Source of the DNA: a virus
Virus record (IMG/VR): IMGVR_UViG_3300031851_000111
Location: 1 to 30,852 of that record
Direction: 5' to 3' (one strand)
DNA: 30,852 nucleotides
Position numbers and translations under genes: made by a program. Shown piece after piece: positions 14,137 to 21,048 of the stretch. Position 1 is the first letter of the stretch. Every line of letters begins with the position of its first letter. The notes below the pieces were generated by a model. It had not been told where the DNA came from. It searched no databases and worked only from the letters and a program-made list of their open reading frames with translations.

Positions 14137-14315
14137 TGGCTTTAAAAACCAAATCACATAAAAGCATCCTTGGACAAATGCGTAAGAAGTATGGACTCAA
14201 AGACAATGTAGATCCAAAGAAAGCAGAGATAGCTATGACTCCAGATGACTGGAAGATCTTTAGCGAAGCTTTGACTTTCCCAAATGGTAAACCAAGTACC
14301 AGGGAGGATAAATAA
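14136..14315 (+). CDS. Small early protein, 59 residues
   Basis: The start overlaps the previous stop (TAATG), GGAGG 7 bases before. It begins MALKTKSHKSILGQMRKKYG and ends FPNGKPSTREDK. It is helical, basic at the front and acidic in the middle. The overlap at both ends supports it. Function is unknown. Confidence 0.68.
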   Translation: MALKTKSHKSILGQMRKKYGLKDNVDPKKAEIAMTPDDWKIFSEALTFPNGKPSTREDK

Positions 14316-14401
14316 TGGACATTCAACTATTACCAATACTTATATTTATGGCGTTCTGTCTTTATGCAGTCGCGCTAATCATCAAGGATAAAGAAAAATG
14401 A
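14315..14401 (+). CDS. Single-pass membrane micro-protein, 28 residues
   Basis: One hydrophobic helix spans almost all of it (LLPILIFMAFCLYAVALII), followed by KDKEK, so it is inserted with a positive tail in the cytoplasm. GGGAGG lies 7 bases upstream and the start overlaps the previous stop. It could act on the host membrane or be inert. Function is unknown. Confidence 0.6.
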   Translation: MDIQLLPILIFMAFCLYAVALIIKDKEK

Positions 14402-14643
14402 TCTTTTCAATAAACATAAACGGAAATATTATTGACTGGTGTTACAACTTAGATTGCCAGGACAAACAATATCATAAAACATGGATTCCTAAACTTGGTG
14501 ACATTCAAATAATAACCAAAGATCTTGGAGATCTTACGGTTAGCCAGGTTAGAAAAATAATTCTGGAAGATATCCAACCAGATATAAATATGGTTAGAGA
14601 TCATAACAATAAAGTGGCAAAAGAAAGGAGGCAAAGAATATGA
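14398..14643 (+). CDS. Early protein, 81 residues, unknown
   Basis: The start overlaps the previous stop (ATGA). It begins MIFSININGNIIDWCYNLDC, a beta-hairpin-like start, and ends in a basic helix (NNKVAKERRQRI). No clear Shine-Dalgarno beyond the AAAG of the gene before; coupling is likely. No family is recognised. Confidence 0.7.
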   Translation: MIFSININGNIIDWCYNLDCQDKQYHKTWIPKLGDIQIITKDLGDLTVSQVRKIILEDIQPDINMVRDHNNKVAKERRQRI

Positions 14644-14822
14644 ATTTCGATATAGCTTTTGGTAAATATTCAGCTTATTTTAGAGATAGGGGTTTTGGTA
14701 CTCAATTACCTTACATTTCCAGAACACACTCTAAAGCGACAGGAGAGGGCGGATATTTGCTTCGTGATGAAAATGATATGCACATAGCCTACATAACAAA
14801 AGATGGCAAGGTAGAGGCTTAG
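14640..14822 (+). CDS. Early protein, 60 residues, unknown
   Basis: AAAGGAGG precedes the ATG by 8 bases, and the start overlaps the previous stop (ATGA). MNFDIAFGKYSAYFRDRGFG, then GGYLLRDENDMHIAYITKDG: alternating strand and turn, suggesting a small beta-rich fold. Function is unknown. Confidence 0.7.
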   Translation: MNFDIAFGKYSAYFRDRGFGTQLPYISRTHSKATGEGGYLLRDENDMHIAYITKDGKVEA

Positions 14823-14823
14823 A

Positions 14824-14913
14824 ATGGACAGAAACAATATTCCGAAGCACCTTAGACATTTAACCAAAGAACAGCTAAAAGCATTGTTTCATTTATTTAG
14901 GAATCCAGTATGA
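14824..14913 (+). CDS. Micro-protein, 29 residues
   Basis: MDRNNIPKHLRHLTKEQLKA, then LFHLFRNPV: one basic amphipathic helix. It starts one base after the previous stop; the AGAGG in the upstream gene is its probable ribosome-binding site. Its stop overlaps the next start (ATGA). Coupling is the only support; function is unknown. Confidence 0.5.
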   Translation: MDRNNIPKHLRHLTKEQLKALFHLFRNPV

Positions 14914-15113
14914 GCAACTTACATAACCAAGAACAACTAGAAAACCAATTTGAAACTATACTTGACCAATTATTAAATCAAGATAGAAAAGGTTTAATTG
15001 ATGATGAAATAAATACTGTAGCTAGAAACTATGGTTTAAATGAAGATGATGACCGCGATGAAATTATAAACTTCTTAGCGGAATTTATACTTTACGATAT
15101 CAATACAGTATAG
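14910..15113 (+). CDS. Acidic helical protein, 67 residues
   Basis: MSNLHNQEQLENQFETILDQ and on to DDDRDEIINFLAEFILYDI. It is strongly acidic and helical, with no cysteine. Small acidic early proteins often mimic DNA or bind a host enzyme, but nothing here decides that. The start overlaps the previous stop (ATGA). Confidence 0.65.
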   Translation: MSNLHNQEQLENQFETILDQLLNQDRKGLIDDEINTVARNYGLNEDDDRDEIINFLAEFILYDINTV

Positions 15114-15122
15114 GAGTAAAAA

Positions 15123-15341
15123 ATGTCAGGTAAAGGATCAGGCAGGCGCATAGAAGATATAAACAAGATACGAAATAATTGGGATAGTATTTTTAAGAAG
15201 CGCGACAAGAAACAAATAACCCAAGTAACAATTGAATTTGAAATGCCAGGTAACCCAAGCATAAACGACATAAACAACCAGGTTGAAAAAATGTTAAAAG
15301 AGAATAAAATTGTTTATAAAACCATAACCAAATATATTTAA
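15123..15341 (+). CDS. Early protein, 72 residues, unknown
   Basis: TAGGAG 6 bases before the ATG. It begins MSGKGSGRRIEDINKIRNNW, basic, with a strand (ITQVTIEFEMPG) and a final helix-strand (VEKMLKENKIVYKTITKYI). The Gly/Lys/Arg front is flexible and may bind nucleic acid. Function is unknown. Its stop overlaps the next start. Confidence 0.68.
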   Translation: MSGKGSGRRIEDINKIRNNWDSIFKKRDKKQITQVTIEFEMPGNPSINDINNQVEKMLKENKIVYKTITKYI

Positions 15342-15445
15342 TGCTTGAACTGATTATTAAAATAATACTATCGCTATCTGGAGTATTCGCACTCATGCTA
15401 CTACTAACCTCATTAGCAATAGTAATAATCGACCGCAAGCAATAA
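15341..15445 (+). CDS. Single-pass membrane micro-protein, 34 residues
   Basis: MLELIIKIILSLSGVFALML, continuing hydrophobic to AIVII, then DRKQ. Almost the whole protein is a membrane helix. The start overlaps the previous stop (TAATG). It is the last gene of the plus-strand early block. Together with the 28-residue protein at 14315 it makes two tiny membrane proteins in the same unit. Confidence 0.55.
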   Translation: MLELIIKIILSLSGVFALMLLLTSLAIVIIDRKQ

Positions 15446-15451
15446 GTTACG

Positions 15452-15511
15452 ACTAGCGAGAGCGTCATTAACCTCCATAAATGACAACCCCCTATAAAGT
15501 CTCTCGCTGGT
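15452..15511. other. Nested stem structure in convergent gap
   Basis: Outer stem: ACTAGCGAGAG (15452-15462) pairs over 11 bases with CTCTCGCTGGT (15501-15511), with one G-U. Inner stem: GTCATT (15464-15469) with AATGAC (15480-15485). A C-rich 3' bulge lies between. No U-run follows, so it is not a standard terminator. The 209-base gap 15446-15654 holds nothing else clear. Confidence 0.6.
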
Positions 15512-15654
15512 CCCCCACGCAAGTACGGAGGACTCGCCTCACACACGCACGAAAAAAAGATTAGGTATTACCCCCATTTACCATTATAATGAATCTACAG
15601 AGCCTAGGCGTATCTTCAGACCACGATCCCCCTTTCACTCCTCTCCAGGTATGT

Positions 15655-16095
15655 CTAGCTCTCCTTAATAATCTCGTAAGCTAAACTAACCAACAGATAA
15701 TGCTTCTTCCCACTCGCCTGGCTCTTCCTTAACCTACCCTCCACGCCTTCAAGCACGCACCAGACAACCTCACTCTCTATCAGCTCCTTCATGGCCCTAC
15801 CAGCAGTTCGTCTACTAACACCAATCATCTTGCAATAATAACTAACTGCATCGTGAGAACTAAAAGTTTCAAATCGATACCTCTCACATACCGCCCAGAG
15901 TAAAAGCTTCGCACTCACGCTCAGATCCTCACGCCCACATTCACGCCTGTAGATCTTCCACACGCATGAGCGCATCTTCATATAATTATCACTCACGCAT
16001 GCAAGTGGGACTAATCCGCTTCTATGTAGCTTGGGAACTTCTACTGGAACCACCCACCAGAAATCTTTATTTTTTCTATCGAACTTTCTAATCAT
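15655..16095 (-). CDS. Winged-helix DNA-binding protein, replication-associated
   Basis: 146 residues. LLLWAVCERYRFETFSSHDA, then SYYCKMIGVSRRTAGRAMKE, followed by LIESEVVWCVLEG, is a winged helix-turn-helix of the kind found in phage and plasmid replication initiators (HTH_36-like). The N-terminal WWVVPVEVPKLH is unassigned. It is the last gene of the replication operon, directly downstream of repeats that could be its binding sites. Initiator is favoured over repressor, but this is inference. The Shine-Dalgarno is weak (GGAA, about 11 bases). Confidence 0.68.
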   Translation of the reverse strand: MIRKFDRKNKDFWWVVPVEVPKLHRSGLVPLACVSDNYMKMRSCVWKIYRRECGREDLSVSAKLLLWAVCERYRFETFSSHDAVSYYCKMIGVSRRTAGRAMKELIESEVVWCVLEGVEGRLRKSQASGKKHYLLVSLAYEIIKES

Positions 16096-16271
16096 GCACG
16101 CACGCTTCCGTTCTTGCTTGCGTTCCTGGAGGAGGAAAACGCCTTAGCGTTTCTCCGACTCCTATAACATGGTATGTTATGGATATATGCGACAAGTTGT
16201 CTATAGTAGATACCATTTTTGTCGCAAGCAGGTACCATTTTTGTCGCATGTTTGTTAAAAGTTGATTTCAT
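16092..16271 (-). CDS. Possible 59-residue ORF overlapping repeat region
   Basis: From ATG 16271, with AAGGACGG just upstream, the ORF overlaps the end of the primase-helicase by 17 bases, and its stop overlaps the start of the winged-helix gene (ATGA). This is the same arrangement as true genes here. Against it: no recognisable fold (MKSTFNKHATKMVPACDKNG), and the repeats inside it are spaced 22 bases, so they are not in one frame. It may be a real gene, a translated leader or chance. Confidence 0.4.
   Translation of the reverse strand: MKSTFNKHATKMVPACDKNGIYYRQLVAYIHNIPCYRSRRNAKAFSSSRNASKNGSVRA
16164..16248. repeat. Iteron-like repeats and palindrome, candidate origin
   Basis: TACCATTTTTGTCGCA occurs twice (16211-16226 and 16233-16248, 22 bases apart). 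An inverted TGCGACAA lies at 16189-16196. ATAACAT-GGT-ATGTTAT (16164-16180) is a perfect palindrome with 7-base arms. The group lies between the primase-helicase and a winged-helix protein, as expected for an origin or operator. Confidence 0.6.
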
Positions 16272-18072
16272 AATCCGTCCTTGGTAACGACTCAATCGGC
16301 TCTAAAATTCCATCTTTTCGTATTAGAGTTTGTACACCATAATCCACATTACCAGAGTTAGATTTAACCAATGCAGCTTTAACCACACCCAACCTATCGT
16401 ATGGTATGTTGGCCTGTGCGCAGAGTTGTTCAGCATCTGATTCACTTGGTACCCACATCGAAATTGCAAAACGTACTGAGTCCGTGATGCTCGATGCGCC
16501 CCTGATGTCGCTCTTATGAGAATAAGGATCATCACTATCATTACTTATGGCTTGTTTATTAATATGGTGAGTGGTCAAAGTAGTACAACCAATGTTGGCA
16601 CTAATCATTGCACAATAAGATCCCCAGAGCTGACCAGCTTCATTACTTTGTGAAACACTAGCCGTTGTAAACGCCTGGAGTGGATCAAAAGCTACAAGCT
16701 TTAAGTTATCTATGGTTTTAAGCTCTTCTACTATTTGTTGTGCTTGTTCAGTAATTCCTTCTTCTCTTAATAATATCAATGGCTCTTTTTGATCTGGTAC
16801 AGGAAATACATAAACATCATTATTATGTCTAAACCTTTCTCCAAGTGGATCCAGCATATCAATCCTATTGTGAACCTCTACCAGGTCATCTTCAGCGCAA
16901 AAGACCACTGAAGATCCATGCTCGTTTATTGGTTTACCCCACCAGGTACCACCTTTTGCAATTGCTAATGCTAGTTGTAGTAAAGATAAAGACTTTCCAA
17001 CTCCACCTGAACTGGCCAATATTCCTGGTTTAGCAAGTGGGATAAATGATTCAACTAAAAACTTTTGTGGTTCTGGTTTTTCTACTAAGTTACGAATTGC
17101 ATACTTTTTAATATTAAATTTAGATTCAGTAAGTTCTTGCCTCACCTTATCTAAACCATGTTTTAAATATAAGTCATTAAAATCTCCACGCTCGCTCGGC
17201 AAACGCACGCATGAATTGGTTACCGCTTGTACACATTCCTGTGCCTTCTTTTCACCAACTCCGCTTTCGTCATTGTCTAACGCAATTATAATTCTAGCAC
17301 CTGAAAGCCTGCGTATTTGAAGGGCTACTGCCATGACGAAATTGGCAGAAAATACGCAAGCTACAGGAATCTGGGTTGCTTCATAAATACTTGCAGAGGT
17401 TGAATAACCTTCTGCTAATATAATTTTATCTAATTTGGGTATGTCTTTTATGTCAGCTCCAATAAGAAATATGTTTCCTTTTATCTCTGAATTAGAAACG
17501 AATTTTTTTTGACCTTTTTTATCAATATATTGTAGAGAACGTATGTCTCCTGTTGTAGAATACACACCGCAAACCAAGGAATCCTGGTGTTGCTTTAACC
17601 CATAATTTTTAATTTTTTTATTTGTGAGATATTCATGTTCAACAACATTCGCGTAAGATTCGAGCCAACCCTTAACTTTATCGGCCACTTCGTTGTTCCT
17701 TTGTTTTTTAGCCTCTTCGGACCTTTTCTTAGCCTCCTGCAATTGACTTTGTAAATCTTCTCTTTGTTGAGTTGTCATAGCTTGATGATTAACGCTAGAC
17801 CATTTACCCTCAAAGCTTGTTTTCCAATTACCAAAGGTTGCGAAGTAATTGCCGTTAAGTTCATTAACCACATAATAACCAGATCTTTGGCCACCAGAGT
17901 CAGCTTTTATACCAGCCATTTCATTAACTGGTACTCTTACTATTTCGCCTGTTATTTGTAAGTGATCTATTCGCAATCCCTGTGATTGCATTTCATTAAT
18001 TAAATCGCTTGTATCTTTTGGTTTGTTTTGTTCTAAATTATTTCCTTCTGGAAAGTATTTCGTCAGATCCAT
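16255..18072 (-). CDS. TOPRIM primase fused to RepA-like helicase
   Basis: 605 residues. The start is put at ATG 18072 (MDLTKYFPEG) because AAAGGG lies 6 bases upstream; ATG 18087 is the alternative. Residues about 30-200 are primase-like. TOPRIM: ILAEGYSTSAS (E about 221) and ALDNDESG (about 265-272). RecA-like ATPase (AAA_25/RepA group): Walker A ASSGGVGKS (353-361), Walker B LVAFDPLQ (D about 463), and TLTTHH. It should unwind the template and lay primers, with host or missing polymerase doing synthesis. No zinc ribbon is seen at the front. Confidence 0.87.
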   Translation of the reverse strand: MDLTKYFPEGNNLEQNKPKDTSDLINEMQSQGLRIDHLQITGEIVRVPVNEMAGIKADSGGQRSGYYVVNELNGNYFATFGNWKTSFEGKWSSVNHQAMTTQQREDLQSQLQEAKKRSEEAKKQRNNEVADKVKGWLESYANVVEHEYLTNKKIKNYGLKQHQDSLVCGVYSTTGDIRSLQYIDKKGQKKFVSNSEIKGNIFLIGADIKDIPKLDKIILAEGYSTSASIYEATQIPVACVFSANFVMAVALQIRRLSGARIIIALDNDESGVGEKKAQECVQAVTNSCVRLPSERGDFNDLYLKHGLDKVRQELTESKFNIKKYAIRNLVEKPEPQKFLVESFIPLAKPGILASSGGVGKSLSLLQLALAIAKGGTWWGKPINEHGSSVVFCAEDDLVEVHNRIDMLDPLGERFRHNNDVYVFPVPDQKEPLILLREEGITEQAQQIVEELKTIDNLKLVAFDPLQAFTTASVSQSNEAGQLWGSYCAMISANIGCTTLTTHHINKQAISNDSDDPYSHKSDIRGASSITDSVRFAISMWVPSESDAEQLCAQANIPYDRLGVVKAALVKSNSGNVDYGVQTLIRKDGILEPIESLPRTDYEINF

Positions 18073-18436
18073 GTTTTGCCCTTTCATCGTCTTGTTGAGC
18101 TATTGCATTAGCCCAGTTTAAATATTGTCTTACTATAGAAGTAAAAACTTTTTTTCTCTTATCCCTATCCCACTTGTGTAATGCTTGATTACCTTCTTCT
18201 CTGGATAGTTCTAAATATATATCCTTGGTTTGTGCTATGGAGTATTCAACACCTTCGTCATTGAGTTGTGCTTTGTTTGGTAACCTTTTACCCTCTTTAA
18301 TCTTTTTTAAATGATCCATACTGCACGCACCTAACCAATAATCTCCGTCTTTATAAAGTAGTGGCCCACTCGGATTTTTACAATATCCGCAAAGAGTGGG
18401 CCTGTTTTTACCATTAAAATTAAAATGGTGCTTCAT
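18038..18436 (-). CDS. Zinc-binding small protein between SSB and primase
   Basis: 132 residues from ATG 18436, just behind GAGG; a longer start at 18466 would lie in the SSB gene. CGYCKNPSGPLLYKDGDYWL, then GACSMDHL, gives a likely zinc site (two cysteines, then Cys and His). The rest is helical, with EGNQALHKWDRDKRKKVFTS. It overlaps both neighbours. It may load or hold the primase-helicase; this is suggested only by position. Confidence 0.68.
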   Translation of the reverse strand: MKHHFNFNGKNRPTLCGYCKNPSGPLLYKDGDYWLGACSMDHLKKIKEGKRLPNKAQLNDEGVEYSIAQTKDIYLELSREEGNQALHKWDRDKRKKVFTSIVRQYLNWANAIAQQDDERAKHGSDEILSRRK

Positions 18437-18926
18437 CCTCGCTCGCCACTGTAGTACCCATTGCATCTAAGTCTGCTTCACTAGGACCAGTTTTAATATT
18501 GTCATCTTCAACTTTTGGTTTTGGCTTTGCAGCTGATTCAGTTGCAGGTTGCCAGTTCTTACCAAAGTTTTCATCAATGACCATATATTTGTCATCATTA
18601 TCCATTATTACTGGAGCTACGACTGACTTGTCCATGAACTTATCCATAGATGTTAATGAGCCTAAACCCATTGCAGTTGCCATAGCTTTAAATGAATGTT
18701 TGCCACGTCTTACAACATCTGGATTATCATGTCCTACTGTAAACGCATGATTAATTCTGAATGTTGAACTACCAACGGTAAAGAATACTTTAATTGCTTC
18801 CCAGTTATTTCTACCAGTAACAACTTCATATCCATCAAAGTTTAAAGTATGAACACCAGGTTCAATCTTTGCTTGTGATTCTGAACCAGAATCTGTGTTA
18901 TCAAAATCATATTTTGTTAAATCCAT
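18420..18926 (-). CDS. Single-stranded DNA-binding protein (DUF669-like)
   Basis: 168 residues. Residues 20-120 follow the DUF669/phage SSB pattern: GVHTLNFDGYEVVTGRNNWE, a FRINHAFTVGHDNPDVVRRG segment and AMATAMGLG. The tail is acidic and ends SEDEAPF, like the DDIPF tip through which SSBs recruit partners. AAGGAG lies 9 bases before the ATG. It begins MDLTKY, the same six residues as the primase-helicase. Confidence 0.8.
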   Translation of the reverse strand: MDLTKYDFDNTDSGSESQAKIEPGVHTLNFDGYEVVTGRNNWEAIKVFFTVGSSTFRINHAFTVGHDNPDVVRRGKHSFKAMATAMGLGSLTSMDKFMDKSVVAPVIMDNDDKYMVIDENFGKNWQPATESAAKPKPKVEDDNIKTGPSEADLDAMGTTVASEDEAPF

Positions 18927-18939
18927 TTTTTACTCCTTG

Positions 18940-19068
18940 TTAAATCCAACATTTATATTCTGAACAATCATTTTGTGATTCGCCACAATGACGACAAAAT
19001 CCATCTTCATCGTATTGTGGTTGATCATCATCACAAAAGTGTTCGTTAAGTTCTTTAGTATCAATCAC
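18940..19068 (-). CDS. Small acidic zinc-ribbon-like protein, 42 residues, GTG start
   Basis: The GTG at 19068 overlaps the TGA of the gene upstream (GTGA), behind GAGG. The N-terminal half is acidic (DTKELNEHFCDDDQPQYDED); then GFCRHCGESQNDCSEYKCWI provides CxxC and CxxxxC pairs for zinc. A strong ribosome-binding site for SSB follows at its end. Such mini zinc ribbons are frequent in phage replication operons; role unknown. Confidence 0.62.
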   Translation of the reverse strand: MIDTKELNEHFCDDDQPQYDEDGFCRHCGESQNDCSEYKCWI

Positions 19069-19787
19069 TTCAACATCTCCTCACGGATTGCGTTCCAGTC
19101 CATTGGCAACTCATCTGGTAAGTTGTATCTGTTTTTTGCAAGATACGCTGGGTCGTTGTTTGGATAAATAATTCTATCTCCAGATACAGTTTTAGTAGTC
19201 ATACCACTTTTACCCTGCACCTTAATAGTACCTAACTTCTTAGCTGCAAAAAAACATGCATCAGAGTGTTCCAACAATAATGCTGAAGCTTTCTTATGAA
19301 GTTTAAGAGAGTATCTGTCGTAAGCTTCGATTCGTGGATCTTCCACTTTTCTTACCTCACTATGACATATCTGGAATATCATCATTCCTTTATCTCTTAG
19401 TTTGTTAAGTTTTTCTATGTACTGACCCCAGTACCTCAATGTTTCGGCATAGCCTTTTCCATAGGAAGGTTGATCGATCGAAGCCCAGTTGTTATCTGCA
19501 CAAACCTTTTCCCACAACAATCTCTCAAACCAGTCCAAAGAATCAATACAAACAGTTTTGTATTCATGTTTTTCAACGGCAAGCTCATCAAGATTTTCCA
19601 TGACATCCGCATAAGATTTACACGGTATGTTATCCATTTGTATCTTACCTAGACCATCCTCGACATCCAACATAATTGGATTTTTTGTCTGCGATGCTAA
19701 GTATGTTTTACCTACAGCTGCCTCACCATGAACTATTATCCTTGGTGGTTTTTGTACGGATTTTTTTCTTATATCAGCTAATGACAT
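19065..19787 (-). CDS. RecA-like recombination ATPase (AAA_24, Sak4-like)
   Basis: 240 residues. Walker A is GEAAVGKT (21-28), Walker B is VCIDSLDW (D82), and IFQICHSEV supplies the following polar residues. This is the AAA_24 family of phage nucleotide-binding proteins that includes the Sak4 single-strand annealing/recombinase group. It should act with SSB and the nuclease encoded upstream in repair or recombination. It has no separate DNA-binding domain. Sak4 function is inferred from family and neighbourhood. Confidence 0.8.
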   Translation of the reverse strand: MSLADIRKKSVQKPPRIIVHGEAAVGKTYLASQTKNPIMLDVEDGLGKIQMDNIPCKSYADVMENLDELAVEKHEYKTVCIDSLDWFERLLWEKVCADNNWASIDQPSYGKGYAETLRYWGQYIEKLNKLRDKGMMIFQICHSEVRKVEDPRIEAYDRYSLKLHKKASALLLEHSDACFFAAKKLGTIKVQGKSGMTTKTVSGDRIIYPNNDPAYLAKNRYNLPDELPMDWNAIREEMLK

Positions 19788-20050
19788 TATTGCACCTCAA
19801 TCTTTTTTTCTTCTGTTGGCTCTAATATGTTTTTCATACGAGCCTCATAAGAACCAAGTAAGGTATTTAAATCATCAATATCATTATTAGCTTTTATAAT
19901 AAAATCATCTCTGATTTGTTTCTTTTCTTGCCAACGAGCCATCAACTCTTTTGCATTGTCTGGCATTTCATTAACCTTATGTTCCTTGCCATCATCCGCA
20001 AACTTAATTGTTGGTTCCTCAACGTTTTTGGTTTCACTATTTTCACTCAT
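19787..20050 (-). CDS. Helical protein, possible recombination accessory
   Basis: 87 residues from ATG 20050 with AAGGAG 8 bases upstream; a longer reading to 20239 overlaps the nuclease gene and is rejected. It is a charged coiled coil: DNAKELMARWQEKKQIRDDF, then NNDIDDLNTLLGSYEARMKN. It overlaps the nuclease end by 8 bases and abuts the ATPase start by one base. It probably bridges proteins of the operon; not recognised otherwise. Confidence 0.7.
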   Translation of the reverse strand: MSENSETKNVEEPTIKFADDGKEHKVNEMPDNAKELMARWQEKKQIRDDFIIKANNDIDDLNTLLGSYEARMKNILEPTEEKKIEVQ

Positions 20051-20780
20051 TAGTTTCTCCTTTGTTATATTGTTTATATAAATCGCAGATGCTTCTTGCG
20101 TTACAAAAGCGACAATGATCCCCATAAACGTATACAGGGTTTTCCTCCAAGCATGCATCCACGCACGGCTGTAAGAAATCGTAGGCCCAATCCACCAGAA
20201 ACTCTGCGGTGGTGTTCCATGTCTTGATAGGTCCGCCACCCCATGTTGCGCGTGGCTGGACTATTGTAATCTCTACTTCAGTATCTTCATTGCCATAACG
20301 AGATAATGCACCAACTGCATATATCATGGCTTGTTTGTTGTGTTCTGGACTGACAGGATATTTACCTGTTTTTAAATCTATAACGCACATTTTATGTGGA
20401 GTGATTATTAGTGCGTCTGCATAACCATATAGATCTTCTGATATTTCTTGGCATCTAACTTTTTGTTCTACTAATAATTTGCCGTTTAATCTTTTTGCTC
20501 TCTCTTGCACATATTCCACATAAATCTTTGCGCAATCAATCATGTCTTGGTCGACTGTTATTTCAAAATCTTCTACATATTCTTTTTTACCAAGCCAATA
20601 ATCTTCAAGTGTGACATCAACTAAAAATCCTTTTAATAGTTGTTCTGTCATGTTGTGAATTAAAGTACCAACAGCGGCAGGCAAGCCAACTTGATAATCA
20701 ACTTTTGCTGCAAGGGTAGGCATACCTGGACAATTAGTCCATTTTTCAGCAGCTGATGGGCTAAGTTTGGCGTGTTTCAT
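20043..20780 (-). CDS. PD-(D/E)XK exonuclease, Cas4/RecB-like (DUF2800)
   Basis: 245 residues. SPSAAEKWTNCPG at the start and GYADALII (D122) plus VIDLKTGK (D135-x-K137) form the PD-(D/E)XK site. Cysteines C17, C223, C226 and C232 (CRFCNARSIC) have the spacing of the iron-sulphur cluster of AddB/Cas4-type nucleases. This is the DUF2800 family, proposed to resect DNA ends for recombination. The start overlaps the HTH gene by 20 bases. Confidence 0.85.
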   Translation of the reverse strand: MKHAKLSPSAAEKWTNCPGMPTLAAKVDYQVGLPAAVGTLIHNMTEQLLKGFLVDVTLEDYWLGKKEYVEDFEITVDQDMIDCAKIYVEYVQERAKRLNGKLLVEQKVRCQEISEDLYGYADALIITPHKMCVIDLKTGKYPVSPEHNKQAMIYAVGALSRYGNEDTEVEITIVQPRATWGGGPIKTWNTTAEFLVDWAYDFLQPCVDACLEENPVYVYGDHCRFCNARSICDLYKQYNKGETNE

Positions 20781-20961
20781 GTGATACCCTTGCTTCTGCT
20801 TCTGCCTCTATGATTTCGTCAATATCATATACAATTTTACCATTTAGGTTTAAATAGTCTGGCCCTGTTTTCTTTGCGCGCCAGCCCTCTATGGTTCTTG
20901 GAGATCTTCTCCATCTTTGAGCGAGTTGCTTAGTATCTAAAAAGATTTTATCTTTTTCCAT
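20761..20961 (-). CDS. MerR/excisionase-type HTH regulator
   Basis: 66 residues. LDTKQLAQRWRRSPRTIEGW, then RAKKTGPDYLNLNGKIVYDI is the HTH_17 fold used by excisionases and small regulators. As the first gene of the replication operon it may regulate its own two-faced promoter. No integrase is present, so a role in excision is not supported. GGGAG lies 7 bases before the ATG. Confidence 0.78.
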   Translation of the reverse strand: MEKDKIFLDTKQLAQRWRRSPRTIEGWRAKKTGPDYLNLNGKIVYDIDEIIEAEAEARVSHETRQT

Positions 20962-20985
20962 TTAATCTCCCTTTTTGTTTTGATT

Positions 20986-21020
20986 TGTTATAATATATAT
21001 GCAAATGTACTTGAATACAA
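20986..21020. promoter_or_regulatory. Two-faced promoter, replication operon vs DUF3310 gene
   Basis: Minus strand: TTGTAT (21020-21015), 17 bases, TATATT (20997-20992), facing the replication operon. Plus strand: extended -10 TGTTATAAT (20986-20994), facing the gene at 21049. The two -10 boxes overlap. A dyad TGTA-N6-TACA (21006-21019) covers the minus -35 and could be an operator. Confidence 0.55.
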
Positions 21021-21048
21021 CAGTTAATTACAAAAAAGGAGTGAAAAT

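Larger units (their letters stand above)
12093..14138 (+). repeat. Recurring stop/start junction module (five copies)
   Basis: A 15-base module GGAGGTGGCGTGATG or close variant lies at 12093-12107, 12302-12316, 13664-13678, 13897-13911 and 14124-14138. In each it supplies the Shine-Dalgarno, the last codons (encoding E-V-A or E-A-A), the stop, and the overlapping next start. Similarity extends past the Shine-Dalgarno. A related GGAGGTAGCTATG precedes 21364. Confidence 0.75.

Noticed and set aside
15501-15560. Terminator at the end of the early block
   Set aside because: The stem at 15452-15511 is followed by a C-rich run, not a U-run, so a standard intrinsic terminator is not supported.
19787-20239. 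150-residue version of the helical protein
   Set aside because: The extension lies inside the nuclease gene; the ATG at 20050 has AAGGAG and gives a sensible protein.
20761-20961. Excisionase-like HTH as a sign of lysogeny
   Set aside because: No integrase, attachment site or repressor of usual type is seen; small HTH_17 proteins also regulate lytic phages.
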